Of a DNA stretch of 64,000 bases, positions 16,082-24,403 are shown one piece after another. A program made the position numbers and the translations under genes. Under the pieces are notes generated by a model that was not told the DNA's origin, ran no database searches, and saw only the letters and a program-made list of their open reading frames with translations. This stretch comes from Candidatus Nitrosotenuis cloacae (GTDB lineage: Archaea; Thermoproteota; Nitrososphaeria; Nitrososphaerales; Nitrosopumilaceae), in NCBI RefSeq assembly GCF_026768455.1, contig NZ_JAPPVQ010000006.1, positions 62,001 to 126,000 of the forward strand, in the 5' to 3' direction. How positions within the stretch are numbered: the stretch's first letter is position 1; every line of letters starts with the position of its first letter.

Positions 16082-17128
16082 ATGCCAAACACTCCGTCCC
16101 ATACCATGGAGCTTCCGCGCCTTATAGTGGTGGGCGAAAAAAACATCGATCAGATAGGCGACTTTCTAAGCTCCCTTGACTCGCCAAAAAAAGTTTCAAT
16201 AATCGCAGGAGGCCACGTCCAGAGGATAATCCAAGATAAAATTCAAAAATCATTGTCACGATCAAAGATACGCACATTCTGGCACAACCCAAAAGGCAAC
16301 GACGAAAAATCAATCAACTACATACAGAACAGGGTGCGGGCCGACAAGGGCGACCTTGTCATGGGAGTCGGCGGCGGCCGCTCAGTAGATGTTGCAAAGA
16401 TGGTAGCATTCAACCTCAAAAAGCCGTTTGTCTCCGTGCCGACTGCTGCGTCGCACGACGGGATTGCAAGCCCGTTTGTCTCCGTGCGGGGCGAAAAGCC
16501 GCACTCGATAGTGGCAACGGCGCCACTTGGCGTCTTTGTTGACATCGACGTGATAAAAAAGGCGCCAAAGAAGCTGCTGGCAAGCGGTTGCGGCGACCTG
16601 GTAGCAAAGATCACAGCAGTCAGGGATTGGGAGCTTGGCAGGGACAAAACCGGAGAGTACTATGGAAGATACTCGGCAAACCTGGCATCCATGAGCGCAA
16701 AGATACTCCTTGAGGCCACCGAAAAGAGAAAGATTCCGGACATTCGGGAGGTGGTCGAGGCACTGATCAGCGCCGGAGTCGCGTCATGCATAGCAGGAAG
16801 CAGCAGACCGTGTTCCGGATCAGAGCACCTGTTCTCGCACGCGCTGGACCAGATTGCCCCAAACGTTGGCCTTCATGGAGAAAAGTGCGGCATAGGTGCA
16901 ATCCTGATGGCAAAGCTACAGGGGCAGGACTGGAGGAAGATAGTAAAGACGCTAAAGAACGTCGGTGCCCCGACAACTGCAAAGCAGATCGGATTGAGCA
17001 GAGACGCACTCGTAAAAGCTCTTCTTGTGGCACAGTCTCTCAGGCCTCAAAGATACACGATACTAAAAGAAGTACAGATGACTGAAAAACTTGCGCTGTC
17101 TGTTGCAAAAACTACCGGCGTGCTCTAG
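16082..17128 (+). CDS. egsA: sn-Glycerol-1-phosphate dehydrogenase
   Basis: A 348-residue NAD(P)-dependent enzyme reducing dihydroxyacetone phosphate to sn-glycerol-1-phosphate, the backbone of archaeal ether lipids. The nucleotide loop GVGGGRSVDVAK is at 95-106. Metal ligands expected for the family are visible as Asp172 (GCGDLVAKIT), a His in SEHLFSHALD (249-256) and His265 in GLHGEKCG. Length and motif order are those of archaeal G1PDH and not of bacterial GldA. It converges on the FKBP gene with a 4-bp overlap. Confidence 0.95.
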   Translation: MPNTPSHTMELPRLIVVGEKNIDQIGDFLSSLDSPKKVSIIAGGHVQRIIQDKIQKSLSRSKIRTFWHNPKGNDEKSINYIQNRVRADKGDLVMGVGGGRSVDVAKMVAFNLKKPFVSVPTAASHDGIASPFVSVRGEKPHSIVATAPLGVFVDIDVIKKAPKKLLASGCGDLVAKITAVRDWELGRDKTGEYYGRYSANLASMSAKILLEATEKRKIPDIREVVEALISAGVASCIAGSSRPCSGSEHLFSHALDQIAPNVGLHGEKCGIGAILMAKLQGQDWRKIVKTLKNVGAPTTAKQIGLSRDALVKALLVAQSLRPQRYTILKEVQMTEKLALSVAKTTGVL

Positions 17129-17844
17129 GATTTAGCTTCTGCCGGCTTTGGCTTTTCGGCCTTTTTGTTAACGTACGTCTCGATGAAGTTTATCTTCTCA
17201 AGTGTAGGCACGAATTTGAACAGGTCGATCTGAATGAAGTGCTTGATGACTCTGAGGCCTTCTGCACCAAATATGTCCTCGGGAATTGTCACGTCCACCG
17301 TGTTGCCGCTTACCTTTGATGCGATCTTTTCGTCCTCAACTGGCATGTGTCGCTTTAGTATCGCAGTCACCTTGTCCTCGTTTGAGTCAAGTGACTTTAG
17401 CACGTTGACATCGTACACGATTGTCTTTCCTGCAAATCTGTGATTGAAATCAACCTGGACTCTTCCTGAGCCAATAAATCTGACGACACCTGTCTTCTGG
17501 TCCACCTCGATCACATCCCCGACTGAGACCTTTTCTGCGTCCTCTCCGAGCTTGCGAAGCGGAATCATCTTTACCTTGCCTGGATCCCTGTCGCCGAATC
17601 CCTTGTCCGGCGTGACATCTACTGTGAGCTTGTCGCCAGTCTTTGCGTTTGCAAGTGCGTCGTCAAGTCCCTTGATGACCCACGATTCTCCAACTGATAC
17701 CAGCTTTGGTTGATACTTTACATTTGCCTCAAAGATGGAGTGCTTTTTTGCATCCTCAGTGATGGTGGTTTCAAAGACCTCGTTTGTGTCCTTGACCTTT
17801 GCAGTATAGTCAATTAAGATCAGTGTGCCTTTGGTGAAAGTCAA
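17125..17844 (-). CDS. FKBP-type peptidyl-prolyl isomerase, SlyD-like
   Basis: A 239-residue cytosolic folding enzyme. The FKBP core comprises GTLILIDYTAKVKDTNEVFETT and GESWVIKGLDDAL, with an insert-in-flap (IF) chaperone domain around DFNHRFAGKTIVYDVNVLKS. The region after 150 is an extra C-terminal domain common in archaeal long FKBPs, ending in a Lys/Pro/Ala tail (EKPKPAEAKS). It has no signal peptide. Its 3' end overlaps egsA by 4 bp. Confidence 0.93.
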   Translation of the reverse strand: MTFTKGTLILIDYTAKVKDTNEVFETTITEDAKKHSIFEANVKYQPKLVSVGESWVIKGLDDALANAKTGDKLTVDVTPDKGFGDRDPGKVKMIPLRKLGEDAEKVSVGDVIEVDQKTGVVRFIGSGRVQVDFNHRFAGKTIVYDVNVLKSLDSNEDKVTAILKRHMPVEDEKIASKVSGNTVDVTIPEDIFGAEGLRVIKHFIQIDLFKFVPTLEKINFIETYVNKKAEKPKPAEAKS

Positions 17845-17898
17845 CGCGATCCGTCTTCGAATTTCCTTATATTAAGTTAAGGTAGTGTTGTGGGATAA

Positions 17899-19044
17899 CT
17901 AGAGTGCCTTTAGTTTTTCATCGGCAATCTTGAGTGCTTCGACTGACTTGGTCTTGTAACCCATCATGTCCAGTGTCGAGCCGATTGCAGATATTGTTCT
18001 CATTACGTGGTATCTGTTTACCTCGCCCATGCATCCGACTCGGAAGACCTTGCCCTTGAGATTGCCAAATCCGCCTGCCACCAGAACTCGGAACTTTTCT
18101 GCAAGCGTGTTGCGGAACGTCTTGTCCTCCAATCCATCCAGGTAATTCAGCGCGACCACTACTGTGGAGCGGGCGTCCTCTTTTGCAAACGGCGTCAGGC
18201 CGATTGCGCTAAGTCCTGAGTACAATGCGTCAGAGCAGATTCTGTGGCGTCGTATTCTCTTGTCAAGTCCTTCCTCCAAGATGACATTCATTGCCTCCCT
18301 GTACGCATACAGCAGCGGCAGTGCCGGAGTGAACGGCGTGTGCTTTGCCTCCTCGTAGTACTTGAAGTATCTTGACAGGTTAAAGTACATCGTGCTCGGC
18401 GGGTTTGCGTTCATGTATTTCTGCGTGCGCGCATTTACCACAATCGGTGATATTCCTGGCGGCGCTGCAAATGCCTTCTGTGCGCCAGTCATTGCAACGT
18501 CGACTCCCCACTTGTCCATTGGGAACTCTTCGCCGCCGATAATTGATACGCCATCCACCACATAGTACGCGTCGTTTCTTGCGGTGAGGTTCTTGATTTT
18601 ATCCAGATACTTTATCATGGTGCCAGTCGAGGTCTCGTTCCATACGCAGTAGAATGCCTTTACGTCCTTGTTGTTGTCAAATGCCTCCTTGATGGAGTCA
18701 AACGTTGCGTTCTCCCCAGGTTTTGTCTCCAGCTTTACTACCGATGCGCCTGCTCCCTCCAGCACCTGCGCCAGCCTTCCGCTGAACTCGCCGTTTACCG
18801 GGATGATTACCTTGTCTCCCTTTTTGATTAGATTAATTACACTTGCTTCCACCGCACCGGTTCCGGAAGCAGACAGCAACACTGCCTCTCCCTCGCTCTG
18901 AAACACCTTCTTTGTCTTTTCCACTGCATCCTCGTACAACTCTACAAAGTCGTCGCTTCTGTGGTTGATCATAGGAGTGATCATTGCGCGCATTACGCGT
19001 TCTGGTACGTTTGTTGGACCTGGAAGCATCACTAAATATTCCAA
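17899..19044 (-). CDS. Class V aminotransferase (alanine/serine-glyoxylate type)
   Basis: A 381-residue PLP enzyme. It shows the signature N-terminus LPGPTNVPERVMRAM, then SASGTGAVEASV, the Asp of VVDGVSIIGG, and the PLP lysine in MTGAQKAFAAPPG. This is the AGXT/SPT subgroup, which transfers amino groups between serine or alanine and glyoxylate or pyruvate. The precise pair is not decidable from sequence. About 40 bp separates its start from the stop of nadM, which lies upstream on the same strand and may be in the same transcript. Confidence 0.9.
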   Translation of the reverse strand: MEYLVMLPGPTNVPERVMRAMITPMINHRSDDFVELYEDAVEKTKKVFQSEGEAVLLSASGTGAVEASVINLIKKGDKVIIPVNGEFSGRLAQVLEGAGASVVKLETKPGENATFDSIKEAFDNNKDVKAFYCVWNETSTGTMIKYLDKIKNLTARNDAYYVVDGVSIIGGEEFPMDKWGVDVAMTGAQKAFAAPPGISPIVVNARTQKYMNANPPSTMYFNLSRYFKYYEEAKHTPFTPALPLLYAYREAMNVILEEGLDKRIRRHRICSDALYSGLSAIGLTPFAKEDARSTVVVALNYLDGLEDKTFRNTLAEKFRVLVAGGFGNLKGKVFRVGCMGEVNRYHVMRTISAIGSTLDMMGYKTKSVEALKIADEKLKAL

Positions 19045-19086
19045 ATAAGTTCGCCTGAAGGTCTGTTTTGACGGCGCTATTTATAA

Positions 19087-19581
19087 TTAGAGATTTTTCA
19101 GGCGATCTCCGGCGTTGATTTTCAGCAAGACCTTCTTGGTTCCCTCCGGTACAAGCTCGCCCCAATTTTGATCGCCTGCAATCATTGCGCGTATGTCCGT
19201 GCCAGAGAGGATCTCTCTTTGCTTTAGCGGCACAGCAACCACCCTGATCCCCCGTTTTCCATACAGTTCGTGTGTGAAATCATCGTTTGAGAATACAACG
19301 TCGTATTCTGGAACTATCTCGTCTACGTGGTACGTCCATCTTGCGTGGTCGTCTACATCCGGAATGTAGTAGATTGCAATCCTTTCCATATCCGATCTGT
19401 CAAGCGAGGACGTGATCATCTCCCTTCTTTCATCCGCAGTAAACGGATTTCTCTTTTCGCCGGACTTGTTTGAGCTGCCAATTCCAATTGACAGCCTGTC
19501 CACGTTGGAGAGCGCAAACTTGACTGCGGCCAGGTGCCCTAGGTGGAACGGCTGGAATCGGCCTATCAGAAGACCATTCAT
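19087..19581 (-). CDS. nadM: Nicotinamide-nucleotide adenylyltransferase (archaeal NadM)
   Basis: A 164-residue enzyme making NAD+ from NMN and ATP. GRFQPFHLGHL at residues 7-17 is the nucleotidylyltransferase HxGH motif, and ISxT appears as LSGTDIRAMI near 136. Other archaeal NadM features, such as GSSNKSGEKRNPFTADERREMI, are present. The length is typical. It is divergent from rtcA with a 57-bp spacer. Confidence 0.93.
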   Translation of the reverse strand: MNGLLIGRFQPFHLGHLAAVKFALSNVDRLSIGIGSSNKSGEKRNPFTADERREMITSSLDRSDMERIAIYYIPDVDDHARWTYHVDEIVPEYDVVFSNDDFTHELYGKRGIRVVAVPLKQREILSGTDIRAMIAGDQNWGELVPEGTKKVLLKINAGDRLKNL

Positions 19582-19638
19582 GTGCTCTTTGCCTGCAGTT
19601 CATTTAAAAAACTATCACAGGTCTTACAATAGCAAATT

Positions 19639-20664
19639 ATGAATCTCTTGGAAATAGACGGCTCGTTCGGAGAGGGGGGCGGACAAATTCTCAGGTCAGC
19701 AACAACTCTTGCATGCATCACGCAAACTCCAATCCGAGTGAACAACATCCGAAGCAACAGAAAGATCCCGGGGCTGCGGCCGTCGCACCTTACAGCAATA
19801 AAGATACTTGCAAAGATGTGCAACGCGCACGTGGACGGTCTTTCGGTGGGCTCTACATCAGTCGAGTTCCACCCCGATCGCATCGACAATGTTTTTCTTG
19901 AGGAGGATGTAGGCACAGCTGGAAGCATCCCGCTCATCATGCAGACGGTAATACCTCTTGCGCTTGCCGGAAAAAAACTGCAAGTATCGATAAGAGGCGG
20001 AACGGATGTGCCATGGAGTCCGACTACAAATTATACCAAGTACGTACTGGCGGAGGCGTATTCCAGAATGGGACTCGACTTTGCAATGAAGATACAAAAG
20101 CGCGGATACTATCCAAGGGGCGGCGGACTGGTACACCTAACAGTCAATCCGTGCACGGAACTGTCGCCTGTCCACCTCATAAAGAGGGCAGAAAAAAAGG
20201 CAAACCTTGTGTGCTGCTACACCGACGAGGACCGTATATCGGATTCCATAGGATGCGCAAGAGATCTGCTTGAGAGCAACGGATTTGCAACAAGCACTGA
20301 GAAAAGCCAGGAGAAGGCAGATAACTCCGGTGCATCAATGCTGATCTTCTCGCACGATTCCAACTCCATCATTGGTGCGGACGAGCTCTTGGATCTAAAG
20401 AACAGATCTGACTTTGGCAAGAGATGCGCACGCGACTTTGTCGGCTATGGCATGGGGGTGGATGCAAACCTGTCCGACATGTTGGTGACCCCACTGAGTC
20501 TCTGCAAGGAACTTTCCATATTCACGGTGCCATCGATATCAAAGCACCTTGAGACTAATCTGTACATCACCTCAAAGCTGACTGGCTGCAAATACGGGAT
20601 AGGCAAGATTGACGGCGGATACGAGGTAAGATTGCAGGGAAGCTCAGATTCCTGCATCAAGTAG
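19639..20664 (+). CDS. rtcA: RNA 3'-terminal phosphate cyclase
   Basis: A 341-residue enzyme converting RNA 3'-phosphates to 2',3'-cyclic phosphates with ATP. The N-terminus IDGSFGEGGGQILRS and the RGGTDVPWSPTTNY segment are diagnostic. The adenylated histidine of the family corresponds to His303 in SKHLETNL. The partner ligase RtcB is not in the window. The final 21 bp overlap the convergent CopD-like gene. Confidence 0.93.
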   Translation: MNLLEIDGSFGEGGGQILRSATTLACITQTPIRVNNIRSNRKIPGLRPSHLTAIKILAKMCNAHVDGLSVGSTSVEFHPDRIDNVFLEEDVGTAGSIPLIMQTVIPLALAGKKLQVSIRGGTDVPWSPTTNYTKYVLAEAYSRMGLDFAMKIQKRGYYPRGGGLVHLTVNPCTELSPVHLIKRAEKKANLVCCYTDEDRISDSIGCARDLLESNGFATSTEKSQEKADNSGASMLIFSHDSNSIIGADELLDLKNRSDFGKRCARDFVGYGMGVDANLSDMLVTPLSLCKELSIFTVPSISKHLETNLYITSKLTGCKYGIGKIDGGYEVRLQGSSDSCIK

Positions 20665-21138
20665 CGCCGCAACAAACATGGTTGCAACTGAGATCACCAC
20701 CGTCACCTCGCCCACTATTATGATCTTCTTTCGGAGCCTTGCAATCTGTTTTTCGGAGAGCTGCTTTTGCGTTATCTGCTGCTCCACCTCCTTTCTGATT
20801 ATTCTCACATGCACTGCAAACGATGCAAGCAGCGCTAAAACCAGCAGTATCTTGATCACAACCAGCATGCCGTAGCTGGTTGAAAGTAAAAAGTCCGGCC
20901 TCATGAGCATCTGGTGCACATTGAATATCCCGGTTGCAATCAGAATTACCAGAGCTGGAATCGCAACCTTGTTGAATCTTCTTCCCACCTTGATCATTAT
21001 CTGCAGTCGATCCTCAACTGTTGGTGCCATTGTCTTGAGGATTGGGGCAAATACTATTGCAATGAATAACGAGCCACCGACCCAGATTGCGGAACAAATC
21101 AGATGAATCCAGGTAATGATAGCTTGCTCTAGGGCCAT
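20644..21138 (-). CDS. CopD/DUF2269-like integral membrane protein
   Basis: About 164 residues from ATG 21138 (frame open to 21225, but MALEQAIITWIHLICSAIWVGG is the natural N-terminus). Four hydrophobic helices are visible: about 5-30, 50-72, 85-110 and 138-160. The HxxxxxxWVGG start and a later His-containing loop resemble the CopD copper-resistance membrane domain. Copper transport is possible given the many cupredoxins in this genome type, but it is not shown by the sequence. Confidence 0.8.
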   Translation of the reverse strand: MALEQAIITWIHLICSAIWVGGSLFIAIVFAPILKTMAPTVEDRLQIMIKVGRRFNKVAIPALVILIATGIFNVHQMLMRPDFLLSTSYGMLVVIKILLVLALLASFAVHVRIIRKEVEQQITQKQLSEKQIARLRKKIIIVGEVTVVISVATMFVAALLDAGI

Positions 21139-21217
21139 CACAGTATCGGATCGGTGTTCAAATATTATCTTTTGAATTAAAGAACATTTTTTAGTTGTAA
21201 GAATTTGGTAGATGTGA

Positions 21218-21712
21218 TTGGTCAACCAAGGAAGAATGATAATTTACGCCGCAATAGCAGGACTGCTAGCTATGCTGGGAGGCATCACGTGGTACGCGAG
21301 CCTAGATAATCCAAAGCTAGAGACTGCAGAGATTGATCTTGGTGACGTGGCAATAGTCAACGTGAACAGCATCGACAGAAGAGCAAGCCTCGACGTCGGA
21401 TTCAAGATAAAGAACCCAAGCGACAAGCCGTTCACCATATCTAACATCAGCTACGAGCTGTACGGCAACGGGAAGCTGCTTGGAAAGGGCCAGTACTCAA
21501 ACGAGGATGTCCCACTACCTGGCAGGGCAATCTTTAGCACCAATGTGGAAATTGAGCTGCCATCCAGATTCCAGCTTATTCCGACAACTGAGAACTCTGA
21601 CGTATACGATGCGATAGTGAACAGGGAGCCCGTGCAATACAGCGCAAAGGGAGTCGTAACAGTAGAGTCGGCCTGGAGTCTCGTTGAGAAACAGTTCGAC
21701 GTATCGCAATAA
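21218..21712 (+). CDS. LEA14-like (WHy domain) membrane-anchored protein
   Basis: A 164-residue protein from TTG 21218 (ATG 21236 possible) with a single N-terminal membrane anchor (IIYAAIAGLLAMLGGITWYA). The rest is a beta-sandwich with the WHy/LEA14 rhythm: VNVNSIDRRASLDVGFKIKNPSDKPFTISNISYELYGNGKLLGKG. These domains are desiccation- or stress-associated in other organisms; in archaea the role is unknown. A second gene of the same architecture is at 27294-27737. The stop is followed closely by tRNA-Val on the opposite strand. Confidence 0.75.
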   Translation: MVNQGRMIIYAAIAGLLAMLGGITWYASLDNPKLETAEIDLGDVAIVNVNSIDRRASLDVGFKIKNPSDKPFTISNISYELYGNGKLLGKGQYSNEDVPLPGRAIFSTNVEIELPSRFQLIPTTENSDVYDAIVNREPVQYSAKGVVTVESAWSLVEKQFDVSQ

Positions 21713-21730
21713 TTTTAGGGTGATTTTAGG

Positions 21731-21804
21731 TGGGCCGAGAGAGATTCGAACTCTCGATCACTGCCGTGTCGAGGCAGTATCCTAACCGACTAGACTACCG
21801 GCCC
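21731..21804 (-). tRNA. tRNA-Val (anticodon GAC), with C at position 33
   Basis: All four arms fold without intron: a 7-bp acceptor GGGCCGG/UCGGCCC, D stem GUCU/GGAU, anticodon stem CUGCC/GGCAG, and T stem GAGAG/CUCUC with loop UUCGAAU. Discriminator is A. The seven-base anticodon loop is UCGACAC, so 34-36 read GAC (Val) and position 33 is C instead of the near-universal U. CCA is not fully encoded (CCT follows). The gene lies between the LEA14-like and bluB genes. Confidence 0.9.
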
Positions 21805-21916
21805 AATGAAGTACAAGACTTGGCGTCTACATTATTAATCTTGACTATTCAAAATTCGCACCAAGTACCTGATCTGCCTGAATCTTTAAACGACAACTAC
21901 GACAGAGTATAGTAAA

Positions 21917-22633
21917 ATGAGCGAGTTCTCCGACCAAGAAAAGTCCGGGCTATACAAGGCAATCTACACGCGACGCGATGTGAGATCCCACTTTAACACA
22001 AAGCCGATAGATGATGAGGCTCTGGCAAGAATTCTAAGCGCTGCCCATCACGCCCCGTCGGTGGGATTTTCGCAACCATGGAACTTTGTGCTGATTCGCG
22101 ACTCTGCTACAAAGGAGCAGGTGAAAAAATCATTCGAGGAGGAGAGACTTAGATCCTCAAAACAGGTGGAGGAGGAAAAAAAGGACAAGTACATGTCACT
22201 TAAGCTCGAGGGAATATCCGAGTCGGACGTAAACATCTGCATCACGTACGATCCTACAAGATTCGGCCCGTTTGTGATAGGAAGATCCAGCATACCTGAG
22301 ACTGGCATCTACAGCGTCTGCTGTGCCGTACAGAATCTGTGGCTTGCCGCCCGCTCCGAGGAGATCGGCGTGGGCTGGGTGAGCATCCTCTCAAATGAGG
22401 CGCTAAAGAAGGTGCTAGGACTGCCTGAACACATAATCCCGGTGGCATACCTGTGCCTTGGACACGTAAGCGAGTTTGCGGAAAGGCCGGACCTTGAGAC
22501 GGCAAAGTGGCTGCCGCGACTTGAGCTAAAGGATGTGGTATACTTTGAAAAATGGGGCCAGACCAAGCCAAATCCAATCTGGGAACAGATTTACGAGCTG
22601 GTCAGGGCGAATTTTGATTATGCTTTTAAGTGA
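21917..22633 (+). CDS. bluB: 5,6-Dimethylbenzimidazole synthase (BluB)
   Basis: A 238-residue flavin-destructase that converts reduced FMN to dimethylbenzimidazole, the lower ligand of vitamin B12. The nitroreductase-fold features are YTRRDVRSHFNTKPIDDEAL, HHAPSVGFSQPWNFVLI and the C-terminal GWVSILS. The combination TRRDVR plus PSVGFSQPW is typical of BluB and not of generic nitroreductases. Its presence implies this archaeon makes true cobalamin de novo. A TATA-like CTTTAAAC lies about 30 nt before the ATG. Just downstream on the same strand is the tRNA-Arg gene. Confidence 0.9.
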   Translation: MSEFSDQEKSGLYKAIYTRRDVRSHFNTKPIDDEALARILSAAHHAPSVGFSQPWNFVLIRDSATKEQVKKSFEEERLRSSKQVEEEKKDKYMSLKLEGISESDVNICITYDPTRFGPFVIGRSSIPETGIYSVCCAVQNLWLAARSEEIGVGWVSILSNEALKKVLGLPEHIIPVAYLCLGHVSEFAERPDLETAKWLPRLELKDVVYFEKWGQTKPNPIWEQIYELVRANFDYAFK

Positions 22634-22654
22634 ATGGTAGGCTGAATTTTACAA

Positions 22655-22750
22655 GGGCTTGTAGCGCAGAGTCAAATCATTGACGCGAAATCTGGATAGC
22701 GTGGCAGCCTCCTAAGTTGCAGGTCGAGGGATCGAAGCCCTCCAAGCCCG
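22655..22750 (+). tRNA. tRNA-Arg (anticodon CCU) with non-canonical D-loop intron
   Basis: The acceptor GGGCUUG/CAAGCCC, anticodon stem GCAGC/GUUGC with loop CUCCUAA (CCU, Arg) and T stem GAGGG/CCCUC are clear; discriminator is G. The D arm only folds (GCGC...GCGU with loop AGUCUGGAUA) after removing about 21 nt at roughly 22670-22690. That insert holds a GUCAA/UUGAC hairpin flanked by unpaired bases, like a relaxed bulge-helix-bulge splice site. The exact splice points are ambiguous by one or two bases. Confidence 0.85.
22670..22690 (+). other. Probable 21-nt tRNA intron in the D-loop
   Basis: The insert between GCGCAG and TCTGGATAGCG restores a standard 10-nt D-loop when removed. GTCAA (22671-22675) pairs with TTGAC (22680-22684) to form the central helix, with short bulges on both sides. 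Introns at such non-37/38 positions are known from Crenarchaeota and Thaumarchaeota and are cut by the tRNA splicing endonuclease. Confidence 0.75.
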
Positions 22751-22792
22751 CTTTCAATTTCAATTTAAATAGAGAATTTACTCTGGAAAATC

Positions 22793-23317
22793 ATGAAGGT
22801 TGTAGTAATCTCCGGCAGTCCAAGAAAGACTGCTAGCACGCAGGTGATGATGAGATTTGTTTACGAGTACGCAAAATCAAAGCACCCTGACACCAAGTTC
22901 ATCAACTTGTCAGACGGCGGAGTCGACTATTACCGGGGGCCGACTGAGACCTACTCTCAGACCACCATGCAGGCAATAAAGGACATCACGGACGCAGATG
23001 TGTGGCTTGTAGGCACGCCAATCTACAACTCGTTTTTCAGCTCTGCACTCAAAAACCTGTTTGAGTTCATAAACTACAAAAGCACTGCTGGAAAGACTGC
23101 AGGTCTTGCAATCCTGGCCTCAGGAAGCATAGGGTTTACTGACGTGCAGACTTTGCTGACGCAGCTGATGAGCTATTTCAGAGTGGTAACCAACCCCAAG
23201 GCGGCGTATCTCACTGCGGACGTGATCCAGGACGGACAAATCGCAAATGAGGATCAAAAGGCACGTCTAAGGGAGCTTGTTGATGAAACTATGCTCTTGG
23301 CGTCTAGGCAGAAGTAG
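22793..23317 (+). CDS. NADPH-dependent FMN reductase-like flavoprotein
   Basis: A 174-residue flavodoxin-fold protein. The FMN-phosphate loop is SGSPRKTASTQVMM (residues 7-20), and GTPIYNSFFSSALKNLFEFI is the second conserved flavin loop of the NADPH:FMN reductase family. It could supply reduced FMN, the substrate of BluB encoded 160 bp upstream; that link is inference from proximity. The last 14 bp overlap the convergent gene at 23304-23723. Confidence 0.88.
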   Translation: MKVVVISGSPRKTASTQVMMRFVYEYAKSKHPDTKFINLSDGGVDYYRGPTETYSQTTMQAIKDITDADVWLVGTPIYNSFFSSALKNLFEFINYKSTAGKTAGLAILASGSIGFTDVQTLLTQLMSYFRVVTNPKAAYLTADVIQDGQIANEDQKARLRELVDETMLLASRQK

Positions 23318-23723
23318 TGTCTTTGTCTAGGTAAACTACTTTGAAGATCTTTACGATATAGTCACCCTCGAATATCTTGGTGACACGGCTGTCTGTGAAA
23401 TCGCGTACCCTGAACTTGTACTCGTATGTCCCATCGTCGTTGACTGTTGTCTGCGCAAAGTGGATCGCCTCACCGTTTTTGTAAATCTGAATTATTACTG
23501 GATGTCCCTCTACCGGGTTTGCAATCTTTCCTTCAACAAATCCCCACGGCAGCTTGTTTTCTTTAGGTGCGTGGAACGGGACGACTGTCTTTTCGATTCC
23601 AACTGAGGAGTTGATTGGTGTAACTGTGGTCTGAGACTCGCCAGTTTCTGCAAATGCTGTTACTGAAAATGCCATAACAAGAACCAAGCTTGCCAAGACT
23701 GTTTTTAGAAACATCATCATCAT
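23304..23723 (-). CDS. Secreted beta-sandwich protein
   Basis: A 139-residue exported protein. The signal peptide is residues 4-25 (TVLASLVLVMAFSVTAFAE). The mature part has VEGKIANPVEGHPVIIQIYKNGEAI, then DDGTYEYKFRVRDF, a typical Ig-like repeat found in thaumarchaeal surface proteins (NPVxGxPVxIQ). No membrane anchor or sorting signal follows, so it may be free or bound to another envelope protein. Function is unknown. Confidence 0.75.
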   Translation of the reverse strand: MMMMFLKTVLASLVLVMAFSVTAFAETGESQTTVTPINSSVGIEKTVVPFHAPKENKLPWGFVEGKIANPVEGHPVIIQIYKNGEAIHFAQTTVNDDGTYEYKFRVRDFTDSRVTKIFEGDYIVKIFKVVYLDKDTTSA

Positions 23724-23768
23724 TTTTCAACAGTCAAATATTAACATGACGTATGAATAATCTGTACC

Positions 23769-23885
23769 ATGGAAGAGCCGACCTTGAATGATGGATGCGT
23801 TTGCAAATGTCACTTTGGAGGAGCAGTGAGCTGTCCTGGATGCAAGAGAAACCACAAATCGCACGGCTGTGCGCATTGTCACTAG
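23769..23885 (+). CDS. 38-residue Cys/His-rich mini-protein
   Basis: A short ORF from ATG 23769 with the sequence pattern DGCVCKCH, then SCPGCKRNHKSHGCAHCH. Seven Cys and five His in 38 residues strongly suggest one or two zinc sites. The stop codon abuts the end of the convergent gene at 23886. Size and composition recur in other mini-proteins of this window (26484, 50206, 51325, 56400). No function is known. Confidence 0.6.
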   Translation: MEEPTLNDGCVCKCHFGGAVSCPGCKRNHKSHGCAHCH

Positions 23886-24329
23886 CTATTTTCTGTCCTT
23901 TGCCGCTAAGACCTTCAAATTCGCAAGCTCCGCCTTTAGCGCCTCGATCTGAACGAGCGTCTCTAGGTTTGCAATCTGCTGACGAAGCTTTGCAATCTCG
24001 TCGTCCTTGAGCTTTACCTCGCCCTTTATCTCGTTTAACTGTGCAGTAAACGACTCTTTGAACTTTGAAAGCTCGTCCACTGAGACCGACGAATGCGTGA
24101 CTAGCCTAGTTGAGCTTTTTTTTTCCTCGTGGCTGTGGCTGCCGTGCTTGTGCGCGTAATCTGCGCTCTTTTGGGCCATCCAGCATATGAAGGCCAAAAA
24201 CCAAGTCACTATGGTAGATACCAAAAGCAGTTGGCCTAGCGCTGCGGGCATGACAAAATACATGCCTGTAAGGAATGCTGCGAATATAGAAACCACCACT
24301 GTAGCTAAATGGTTTCCCAGATAACCCAT
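23886..24329 (-). CDS. Two-helix membrane protein with C-terminal coiled coil
   Basis: A 147-residue protein. Hydrophobic helices are at about 9-30 and 33-53, and a His-rich linker (YAHKHGSHSHEE) follows. Residues about 80-140 are a heptad-like coiled coil (LSKFKESFTAQLNEIKGEVKLKDDEIAKLRQQIANLETLVQIEALKAELANLKVL). The His-rich stretch could bind metal. No family is recognised. It lies head-on with the Cys/His mini-protein gene. Confidence 0.7.
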   Translation of the reverse strand: MGYLGNHLATVVVSIFAAFLTGMYFVMPAALGQLLLVSTIVTWFLAFICWMAQKSADYAHKHGSHSHEEKKSSTRLVTHSSVSVDELSKFKESFTAQLNEIKGEVKLKDDEIAKLRQQIANLETLVQIEALKAELANLKVLAAKDRK

Positions 24330-24403
24330 ATTCTGTGCAGCTCAAACGTCGAATATAACAGTAGTGTTAGATTTCAAATAATAAAAGAAAAGATAAACGA
24401 AAT

